A stretch of 64,000 bases of DNA from Leptoclinus maculatus (lineage: Eukaryota; Chordata; Actinopteri; Perciformes; Stichaeidae): assembly GCA_032191485.1 (NCBI GenBank), contig JAVDOI010000009.1, forward strand, positions 25,257,843 through 25,321,842, given 5' to 3'. The notes beneath the pieces were generated by a model. That model worked only from the letters and a program-made list of their open reading frames with translations. It searched no databases and was not told the DNA's origin. Positions 55,195-64,000 of the stretch are shown one piece after another (position 1 is the stretch's first letter; every line of letters begins with the position of its first letter). The translations under genes and the position numbers were made by a program.

Positions 55195-56832
55195 ATGTCT
55201 GCTGCCAGCTGTCTGCTGACTGAAGATCAGTTTCTGTGCTCCATCTGTCTGGATGTGTTCACTGATCCAGTCGCCATACCATGTGGACACAACTTCTGTA
55301 AAGCCTGCATCACTCAACACTGGAACGTTAATGTCCAGTGTCAGTGTCCCAACTGTAAAAAGCTTTTCTCCACCAGACCTGAGCTGCAGGTCAACACTTT
55401 CATCTCTGAGATGGCTGCTCAGTTCAGACAGTCAGCTCAACAGAAAGCCAGCAGCTCAGAGCAACAAGAGTCCAAACCAGGAGAAGTTCCCTGTGACGTC
55501 TGCACTGGAACCAAACTGAAGGCCCTGAAGTCCTGCCTGGTATGTCTGGTCTCCTACTGTGAGACTCACCTGGAGCCTCATCTGACAGCTTCACGTCTGA
55601 AAAGACATCAGCTGATCGACCCTGTGGAGAACCTGGAAGACAGGATGTGTACGAAGCACGATAAACCTCTGGAGCTGTTCTGTAAGACCGACCAGATGTG
55701 TGTCTGCATGCTCTGCACTGTTTTAGACCACAAGACACATGATGTTGTTCCTCTCAAAGAAGAATATGAAGGAAAGAAGGCCGAGCTGGGGAAGACTGAG
55801 GCTGAAATCCAGCAGATGATCCAGAAGAGACGAGTGAAGATTGATGAGATCAAACACTCAGTGGAGCTCAGTGAGGAAGATGCAGACAGAGAGATAGCAG
55901 AAGGTGTTCAGGTCTTCACCGCTCTGAAGGAGTCTGTTGAGAGAAGCCAGGCCGAGCTCATCGACACGATCAAAGAGAAGCAGAGAAAGACAGAGAAACA
56001 GGCTGAAGGCTTCATCAAAGAGCTGGAACAGGAAATCTCTGAGCTGAAGAAGAGAAGCACTGAGGTGGTTCAGCTCTCACACTCTGAAGACCACCTCCAC
56101 CTCCTCCAGAGCTTCAGGACCCTGAACACTGCTCCAGCCACCAAGAACTGGACAGGAGTCAGAGTCAGTCCACATTCACATGAGGGGACTGTGGTGAGAG
56201 CTGTGAATCAGCTGGAGGAGACGCTCAGTAAACACATGAAGAAGCTGTTTGAGGCCGAGCTGAAGAGGGTCCAGCAGTCTGCAGTGGATGTGACACTTGA
56301 TCCTGATACAGCTCATCCTGAACTCATCCTGTCTGATGATGGAAAAGAAGTTAAAGATGGTGATGTAAAGAAGAATCTACCAGACAATCCAGAGAGATTT
56401 GATACTCATACTGGTGTCTTAGCAAAGCAGAGTTTCTCTTCAGGAAGATTTTACTTCGAGGTTCAGGTTAAAGAGAAGACTCACTGGGCTTTAGGAGTGG
56501 CCAGAGAGTCGATCAACAGGAAGGGAACATTCAAACTGACTCCTCAGAAAGGTTACTGGACGATATGTTTGATTAATGAGAATCAGTACTTTGCTCCTGC
56601 TGACCCATCAGTCCGTCTCTCTCTGAAGTCTCAGCCTCAGAAGGTGGGGGTGTTTGTGGATTATGAGGAGGGTCTGGTCTCCTTCTATGACGTTGATGCT
56701 GCAGCTCTTATCTACTCCTTTACTGGCTGCTGCTTCACTGAGAAACTCTACCCATACTTTAATCCATGTCCTAATGATGGTGGTAAAAACTCTGCTCCTC
56801 TGATCATCTCTCCTGTCAATCACACTGAGTAG
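55195..56832 (+). CDS. TRIM-6: RING/B-box/coiled-coil/PRY-SPRY protein, putative antiviral E3 ligase
   Basis: The protein has 545 residues in one coding exon; the acceptor ends at 55185. Zinc ligands are intact. HLTASRLKRHQ resembles TRIM-4, SPHSHEGT resembles TRIM-3, and KKLFEAELKRV resembles TRIM-5, so it is a patchwork of its siblings. Glu236 is unique in the coiled coil. It has the most divergent SPRY: AHPELILS, KEVKDGDV, FDTHTGV, EKTHWALGVA, GTFKLTPQKGYW, APADPSV and LYPYFNPCPND. It is followed by about 8.5 minisatellite units and then the second copy of the damaged receptor locus. Confidence 0.92.
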   Translation: MSAASCLLTEDQFLCSICLDVFTDPVAIPCGHNFCKACITQHWNVNVQCQCPNCKKLFSTRPELQVNTFISEMAAQFRQSAQQKASSSEQQESKPGEVPCDVCTGTKLKALKSCLVCLVSYCETHLEPHLTASRLKRHQLIDPVENLEDRMCTKHDKPLELFCKTDQMCVCMLCTVLDHKTHDVVPLKEEYEGKKAELGKTEAEIQQMIQKRRVKIDEIKHSVELSEEDADREIAEGVQVFTALKESVERSQAELIDTIKEKQRKTEKQAEGFIKELEQEISELKKRSTEVVQLSHSEDHLHLLQSFRTLNTAPATKNWTGVRVSPHSHEGTVVRAVNQLEETLSKHMKKLFEAELKRVQQSAVDVTLDPDTAHPELILSDDGKEVKDGDVKKNLPDNPERFDTHTGVLAKQSFSSGRFYFEVQVKEKTHWALGVARESINRKGTFKLTPQKGYWTICLINENQYFAPADPSVRLSLKSQPQKVGVFVDYEEGLVSFYDVDAAALIYSFTGCCFTEKLYPYFNPCPNDGGKNSAPLIISPVNHTE

Positions 56833-57580
56833 AACAAACACTTGATCTTCTACAGAGAGACTCTTTCATTTAATGTAACAAATCTATATTATTGGTGATT
56901 TACGGTGTAAACATTATTGATTTTGATGTTTGTTTTCTATTTGTCTGTAAATGTATTTCTACTCCAACACACAGACATGAAGCCACTGATTGATATTATA
57001 TAATGTCGTCTAATTCATTCTAATAACTGATAACCTGCCTTCAAGACTGTTGAATCATCAAAAACAATGTACTCAGGAATAAGAAGCATTTACACATTCC
57101 TTAAATATCTGAGAGGCAATTGAAAATGTTTAATGTCTTATTATTATATATTTATATATATAATACATTATGATTACTGACACACATTACTGGATAAAGT
57201 CATGTACCACTTATTCTTTAGCTTAATAAAAGGTGTTTAAGGGTTTTAGTTTTCATCATTTCTGAATCAACAGAAGCATCAAGAGGTCTCTGTCTGCTGT
57301 GTTTTTAGGGGTCAATAAAAGATGAATTATTTATTCATATTTGTAGAAAATGAATCAACAAAATCTAATAATGAAATATTCAGCTGCTGTGACCAGAGAA
57401 GAACAGTTTAGTATCGTGTTATTTGTATTTCATACAGTCGTCCTCTCTGCACAATGTTTTATAGCCGGAACAAAGTGAACAAATCCTCAAGAGAATAAAA
57501 ACAAAGAAACTTTGAACTGGATTTGTCTTTTACATTTTGAGATACTTTATTCATGTATTTACACTTTATGATACTTTTTA
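56833..57580 (+). repeat. TRIM-6 3' UTR and flank
   Basis: Shared unit flank with AATAAA near 57225 and 57497. No gene was seen. Confidence 0.6.
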
Positions 57581-57893
57581 CTGTACTACATCTCAGAGGT
57601 ACATATTGTACTTTATACTGTACTACAGCTCAGAGGTACATATTGTACTTTCTACTGTACTACATCTCAGAGGTACATATTGTACTTGTTACTGTACTAC
57701 ATCTCAGAGGTACATATTGTACTTTATACTGTACTACATCTCAGAGGTACATATTGTACTTTATACTGTACTACATCTCAGAGGTACATATTGTACTTGT
57801 TACTGTACTACATCTCAGGGGTACATATTGTACTTGATACTGTACTACATCTCAGAGGTACATATTGTACTTTATACTGTACTACATCTTAGG
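57581..57893 (+). repeat. 37-bp minisatellite, about 8.5 units
   Basis: Same unit. Its final units (TACTTGATACTG, then the terminal ATCTTAGGTG) match the end of the 20070-20573 array, and the 37,325-bp identity block starts here. Confidence 0.95.
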
Positions 57894-59105
57894 TGTAAAT
57901 ATTTTCTGTGTTTCTAACAACCAGCATGAATAAAATAAATAAAGTAAAGACTGAACAACTCTTTCATTAGTAACTTTAGTTCTGCATGAAGATCAGATGA
58001 TGAGATTACAGAGATTACAGAGATTACACTGTGAACCTACCAGAGGAGAGAGGACCACGAGATTTACATGAAACACATTCACTTAAAAGAAGATAGGGAA
58101 CAATTTACATTCAGAAATTCTTTGTAATTTTTACTCAGGAATTCTCAATTTAACTTTACTTACTAGTAAGAATTGTTTTTTATCCAAAATATTCAAGTAC
58201 ATGTTACTTGAGTATTTCTTCCTTAGACATAAAATGTACTCATCCTTTGATAGTAATCTTTACTCAGGATACCTTTGCATCTAATTACAAAACCAATCAA
58301 TCAATTAGATGTTTCATGTTTATTTAACTAGCTTTACTTTACTTTTTCTTTTGAGGAATATGAAGTAATATTTACACAATATATCTTTTATCTACTACTC
58401 TACACAACTATTCAAATATGAACGTGTTTTATTTTTTAACCTGTGCTACTTGTATTTAATAACATTGTGTTAACATCAGGCTTCTACACAACATGAAACA
58501 ACAGCTTCAGGTCTTCTCAGGTTCTTTAGGTCTGATGTTTGGTTTCATAGTGTCGTCGTACATTATACTCTTTCATCGCTGCAACACTTTCATTACAAAT
58601 CAAACACACACTTCCTCTTGACTTCTATGAAGAAATATTCATGTTCCCACAATGTCTGAACTATTCTACACTCACTTGCTATCTTGCGTTTCTTTGATTC
58701 TGCCATTTTTGGTCATCTGTGGCTAAACCTCTCTTTGATTGCTCTTATTTAGTGGAGAAGCTGCCTTGTTCATGACAGTAGCTCCACCTAGTGGAGAAAC
58801 TAAGAAGTACAATACAGTCAAGCACAAGTTTCATGTGTCGAAACAAGATTCCATTAGATTTGGTCAGTAGTTTGGACTCCCCTGATGTAGTTAGTAGAGA
58901 CAACGTGAGAGGATTTATATGAGAGGAAAGAAGAAGATGATACACAAATCTGTATTCATATTTTCTCAGAACTTTTCTTTTTTATTGTGAAATATTGGAT
59001 AATTTAATCTCTTTGGACCTCAAACGGTTATTTAATGAAACTATGACAGACGTTTAGAATAATGACTCTTTAGTGGAACAAATATCAACTCATAGACATC
59101 TGAAC

Positions 59106-59895
59106 TGTTCATTCCATGTCGACCCTGTAATGAGGCTTTAACCGGCTGTTAAAGAGAGTGATGATGATCAAGGAGCGACTAAATGAAAGCACAGATCAGA
59201 CTTTATATTAAAATCATTTAATTTAAAACTTTACAAACAGTATTTCAAGGCAATACAAAAATACACATCCTGAAGTTCTTAATAAAGTGTGTTATGTACT
59301 TCCTTTTTAATAAACGATAAAGGCACTTTTCTGGTCTTCCGACCTACCAAAGTGAGGCCACGCCCACACTACTCCGTCTCCATATTAAAACACACGTTTA
59401 CACGTTTACACTGAGCGTCCACACGACGCCGGATACGTTTGAAAACGCCGGGTTGTCTCTTTGCGTGGACGGTCGAAAACGGATAAGTTTGGAAACGATG
59501 ACGTCGACACCCGCGTTCACCACTTGATTGGTTCTTAGCAGTCATGACGTGTCCTTCCCTGATTCGTCACAAGTCTATCACGTGAACGTTTCCCGGAAAT
59601 CATAAACATCAACATCGATTACCGATCCACTACCAGGTTAATTTAACACGAACAACTGATTACAGGTGTTGTCTTTACTAGCAGCTGTTGTTCAGGTAAA
59701 GTCTGCATTATTACGGAGGAAGCAGCTGTTAATGGAGCGATTAGTGAGCGTTGTTATCAACCCTACGGAGCGGACGTCTGAAGTCACGGTTAGCGTCTTT
59801 AGGGAGGGTGATGGAGTTTGTTGTCAAAACTAAGAGCCAATCAGCTGTTTGATATAAGAGTTCACATAAAAGCAACTTATATTAATTAAGTTGTT
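59106..59895. other. Interspersed-repeat stretch, no gene (copy of 21781-22570)
   Basis: Same DNA-transposon-like phrases as the partner. No coding sequence was seen. Confidence 0.45.
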
Positions 59896-60000
59896 AGGTA
59901 AGGGTTAAATGTCTTGCTCAAGGACACATCGACATGAGACTAGCGGAGCCGGGGATCGAACCGCCGATCCTCTGATTGAAGGACGACGCTGCTCTCCATT
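59896..60000 (-). mobile_element. CORE-SINE (MIR-like) fragment
   Basis: Duplicate of 22571-22675. The empty GGGGG target lies at 60169-60173. Confidence 0.6.
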
Positions 60001-61614
60001 TAGTCACAGTCAACCTAGAAGTCCACTTCTTCAAATGGTTTTAATTTTTTCCTCTCGAAGGGAATAAATAGTCTCAAATGAAACATTTAAAATGAGGAGT
60101 GACAAAAGCACTTAAGTATCTGAGACCTCTCTCTGACACCTGAAGAGGAGATTGTATCAGCGTATTTTGGGGGACATTGAAAGGCTTAGATTAGTTTTAT
60201 AACCAGACAATACAATAGTCCTTCATCAAACTTGTTGGATGGTTTTTCCAGATGAATGGTTCTCGTCATGAACCACCACCTCTGTCAATTCTTCTGCGGC
60301 GCTGTGAGGGTCTTCATCCCCCTCTGTTGGTCCGGTCGACATCTTCTTCTTCATTCCTCTGAACGTCTTCTTCATTCCTCTGAACATCTCCTTACAAATC
60401 TCTGTGAAAACATGGAAACCACTTTGAGACATTAAATTCATACAACTTAGGAAAGTCTGTGTATATTGTTAAGAATGTAGTTAGTAGAGACAACGTGAGA
60501 GGATTTATATGAGAGGAAAGAAGAAGATGATACACAAATCTGTATTTATATTTTCTCAGAACTTCACAGTAAAATGTTGGAGAGCAGTTTGTAACTTACT
60601 GAACATGTTCCACAGGATAGCAAGACGATTTGCAGCAGCACCAATGACATCGACAATGTAAAGGACAGTTCTCCAGATATCAAAGACAACGACAGCCGCC
60701 CTCTTCACAGCACCTGAAGGAACATCAGACAGAGGTGATGAGAACACCATGAGGCTTATTTAATATAGTTATTCATTCTGATAATTCATCTATAGGCTAC
60801 TCCTCGTGATTAAACAACAAAACATTTAGACACAACCTCCAGTCAGACTATCTTGTGTTCAAAGACGTCGTAGAATAAAGTGAATCAAAGTTTCCTAAAG
60901 AACAATTCAGAAAGACATTCACCATGATCTTCTGACTCTGTTACTTCTTCCACTGCAGGTCCAGTTGTGCTGGAAACATCTGTCTTTGTCCCTTTTCCTT
61001 CTGATTCAAATGACACAAACACAGTTATTCATTATTTGCAGGTTCATTATATGAATCTTGAATCCTAAGCTGACCTATAGAGTATTAAACTGCTTACCAA
61101 TGATGAGATGGACCTCACACGAGGCCTTCAGTTTTGGGACAAAGCATTCGTATGATCCGCTGTCTGACAGGTTGGCTGAGGAGATCTCGAGGGTCATGTT
61201 TCCTCTGCTCAGATCTTCATGATTGATGGTGGTCCTGCCTCTGTATTGATCCACCACTGAATAAGGGTCGTCCCGTCCATGTCGATAGACGTAGACTAAC
61301 TGCTTGTTGTCAACTCTCGTCCACTCCACCGTGTAACGAGACAAGTCGACCGGGGGATCCAGACCACTTTGAAAGCCTTTGTGATCGACACAAAAGTGTG
61401 ATAAGAAAAGAGGACGTAGACTAAATCAGAAAGACTTCAGTATGCCAACAATTCCACCTGATAGTAAAGTAGTGAAATAAAATAAATCTGCTAATTTAAT
61501 TAATATTATCCAACCACACTGCTTTGAGTCTCCTGAAATGTTTCATACATTTTAACTATGAAGTTAAAACAACGAGTGACGCTGGAAAAAGACAGTATTA
61601 GAATGGATATCCCG

Positions 61615-62085
61615 AGTCCCTTTGTGGTCTCGGGGACCACAACATACACGTGCAGCGTTTAGCAGAAACACCTCTTTTTGACACTGCCGGTAATTGAGTC
61701 ACGTGGTGTTGTGAATATCAGCTGTTCCGTAGTTTCGTTGGATGAATGGAAAGAGAGGGGGTGAGAGAGGGAGTCTTATTTTTTGCTGACCGCTATATTC
61801 ACACTATTCACACTATTATCATTGTTTGACGCTGTTGATCGCTGTCGATTAAGTATTTTGAACATTTATGAGTGTGTGTTGTTCAGCACAAAGTTAGTTT
61901 GTTGTCTACAAATAAAACTACAAAACTCAGCCACTGGATCCGTGAATAATTGACTGCCAGCGCGTCCGCAGGTTAGTCTCCACTACTCATCCTCTCGGTG
62001 ACTAATTTTAAGTTGCCGATAGTCACCTACAGACGAAGTCTATTAAATACTATACAGAGGAAGTATTACAGCAGTAAGTGTGGCT
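61615..62085. other. Unassigned segment inside the receptor locus (copy 2)
   Basis: Duplicate of 24290-24760, including the GTGGTCTCGGGGACCAC palindrome. Confidence 0.35.
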
Positions 62086-62897
62086 CTGAGTAGCGGTATT
62101 CCTTCACAGAGGTCATACACAGTACACACGTGCGTTTCTCCTCAACGTTGTGCGCAGTTAAAGGCGTTTAGGGATTTGTAATTGTTCGATATGCCATATG
62201 ACGAAATATATTATGTCCCTTCTCTTAAATATATGTGATCCTTACCGTTAACGTGCTATAGTTTTGAAATAGTGTATATTTTGGATTTGCACCTTGTTGA
62301 CCACCAGTTTATTTATACCACTCGTTTCATTTCTGGCATTTAGTTTTTGCACCTTACTTGTATTATATTCTGTTTTATTTGTTATATATATTTGCACTCT
62401 CTCACTTATCTCACGGTACAAATAAAGTGTATCCTACTTATATATCGATAATGAGACTGTTGTAGACTGTAGACTTAAAGTTCACAAGGTGAGTATGAAC
62501 GCGCTCTAAGACATAGTCCCGCCTCTCGAGCCCATGACGACATGAAGCAGTCCGCTCACCTGATGGTAACTGATGGTACTACATGCTGGAGACTAATAGA
62601 AACCATCAAATAGAAACCATCAAACTTCCTTTTTTCTATTATAAATAAGTTGAATGGTATCTCTCTTTTTCCTATGATCACTTAAAACATTATTTAAAAT
62701 TATTGTGAGGAGTTATTCATATTTATCATTTAAAGGTAAACCGAGCAAAGTTATTAAACGGGAAGGTTATATATCTAAAAAGTCACCCTTTATGCTACTC
62801 TCTACCCTTTAAATTAAGGCTTTAAGATCAGTAACAGAATCGTCTTTATTGGCCAAGTATATTTAAATAAAAGTATTTAAATGTTAGCAAATTCGAC

Positions 62898-62975
62898 GGC
62901 CGGGCCGTGGCACACCGGGTTAAGCTGCTAGTCTTGTAACCGCAAGGATCGACGGTTCGATCCTTGGTTGCGACT
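62898..62975 (+). mobile_element. tRNA-like sequence, probable SINE head (copy 2)
   Basis: Duplicate of 25573-25650, with A-box-like and perfect B-box motifs. Confidence 0.45.
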
Positions 62976-63204
62976 TGTCTAGGTTGTCCCAGCAAATCAC
63001 ATTTCAAACAGAATATAATTTTAAATAAATAAAACAGAACAATAATATAAACTTACCAGTAACTGCAAACAGAACAATACTCTGGAGAATTAAAAGTTTC
63101 ACCTCCATGATCAACTCCATGCAGTGCTGATAAACTATAGTGCAAGTTAATTCACACAAACCGTTAATATCTGTACTTTCACACAAACCGTTAATATCTG
63201 TACT

Positions 63205-63625
63205 TTCGCCAGCGTCAGAAAAAGTGCTGGGCTCCAGCGTGAGCAGCTTGCTCTCGGAGACGGGGCTCCGGGGAACAGGATTCAGACCCTCGGAGGTGGC
63301 GGCGGCAGGAACTGGAGGTCGATGCGGCTCGGAGGCGGCAACGGCTGGAACTTGAGGTCTGGAACTGGAACCCGCTGCTGCTCCCCCAGCAGCGGCAGGA
63401 ACTGGAGGTCGAAGCGGCTCGGAGGCGGCAACGGCAGGAACTGCAAGTCGAAGCGGCTCGGAGGCGGCGGCGGATAGCTGCGGCGCTGAGGAGGCAGGAA
63501 CAGGAGCTCGCTGAAGCTGCAGGAACTGGAGCTCCCTGCGGCTACGAGGCGGCAGCTCGATACGGAGTCGGGCGAACCGCTGACAGGACACGGGGAGCTG
63601 GAGTCGGTCGGACCGCCGACAGGAC
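63205..63625 (-). repeat. GC-rich Pro/Ala-coding repeat (copy 2)
   Basis: Duplicate of 25880-26300. Confidence 0.5.
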
Positions 63626-63876
63626 ACGGGAAGCTGAAGTCATCTGTGGCCCCGCTGAGACAGCGGCCGAAACTGGAACCGGCGACAGCGGCTGGAACTA
63701 GAGCCCGCTGCGGCTTGCCTCTGCCTCCTACGAGGGCAGTCCATCAGGTCACGGTTCGCCTTCTGGACACTCAGAGGCCCTCCCAAGGCCAGACGGGTTC
63801 CCGTACTGTTCATACCACTCAGGGAGACGGCACTCCAAACGGTGGTCTGCTGAGTCCATTTCGGGCCAGATCATTC

Positions 63877-64000
63877 TGTCACGGGGTGTGGAGGACTCAA
63901 ATGCAGACCAGACCAGAAGTAGAGTGAAGCAGGTATTTAATGATACGTGAAAACAGAACAGAAAACTTACAGGAACATAACAGGGAATCCACGGACGAGA
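63877..64000 (-). mobile_element. LTR-like element, cut by the window end
   Basis: Begins TGTCACGGGGTG like 26552. Only 124 bp are inside the window, so it cannot be seen whether the nested hAT is also present. Confidence 0.45.

Larger units (their letters stand above)
60226..63120 (-). pseudogene. IgV-type receptor locus with IgV exon truncated (copy 2)
   Basis: Duplicate of 22901-25795. Exons: signal peptide 63057-63120, IgV remnant 61098-61367, stalk 60923-61000, hydrophobic exon 60600-60713, tail 60226-60401. It carries the same deletion of the IgV acceptor and first canonical cysteine, so the lesion predates this duplication. Junction phases are unchanged, and an IgV-skipping transcript would remain in frame. 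Confidence 0.75.
57886..64000. repeat. Near-identical segmental duplication (partner 20561-26675)
   Basis: Constant 37,325-bp offset with no net indel to the window end. See the partner entry for the internal features. Confidence 0.95.

Overview
The window looks like teleost fish DNA, probably from a spiny-rayed (percomorph) lineage. The evidence is spliced vertebrate-type genes, fish-style LINE, SINE, hAT and piggyBac remnants, long TG, TA and CT microsatellites, and a lineage-specific burst of TRIM genes. It is a young, still rearranging immune-gene cluster rather than ordinary single-copy sequence.

Left edge (1-2100): the first coding exon of a minus-strand gene recognisable as cdc6 (DNA replication licensing), with a candidate 5' UTR exon and a cell-cycle type promoter (E2F-like, two CCAAT boxes, CRE).

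Rest of the window (2143-64000): six plus-strand TRIM genes (RING, B-boxes, coiled coil, PRY-SPRY; 544-546 residues), each with one uninterrupted coding exon. Coding spans are 3163-4797, 11987-13624, 17681-19321, 42527-44164, 49611-51248 and 55195-56832. Each has a spliced 5' UTR exon with an IRF-type element (GAAAGTGAAAGT) and an AP-1/Maf-type site just upstream of or inside it. Five of the six are followed by a 37-bp minisatellite of very different copy number (about 1.6, 13.6, 23.4, 19.4 and 8.5 units). The N-terminal domains are nearly identical between copies, while PRY-SPRY differences cluster in loops, the pattern expected of an antiviral recognition family.

Interleaved with the TRIMs are exons of a minus-strand family of single-IgV membrane receptors (butyrophilin/MOG-like in appearance). 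One locus (33292-36679) assembles into a complete four-exon, 203-residue type I membrane protein with phase-1 junctions. Two near-identical loci (22901-25795 and 60226-63120) have lost the 5' half and acceptor of the IgV exon. Signal and tail exons occur as orphans. A related plus-strand locus (28652-30474) is degenerate. Fragments of the receptor tail exon lie just upstream of five of the six TRIM genes, so the TRIM repeat unit appears to have been born inside or against this receptor gene.

The whole block is duplicated again at 30-37 kb spacing: 7260-10640 matches 36340-40510, and 20561-26675 matches 57886-64000 at a constant offset of 37,325 bp. Several insertions are dated against empty paralogous sites: two piggyBac copies at TTAA, one hAT with an 8-bp duplication, a 646/650-bp LTR-like element with a GGGGG duplication, and a 1271-bp solo LTR beside the fourth TRIM promoter. 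No system wholly outside known families was seen. The most novel content is the nested receptor/TRIM architecture and its recombination history.
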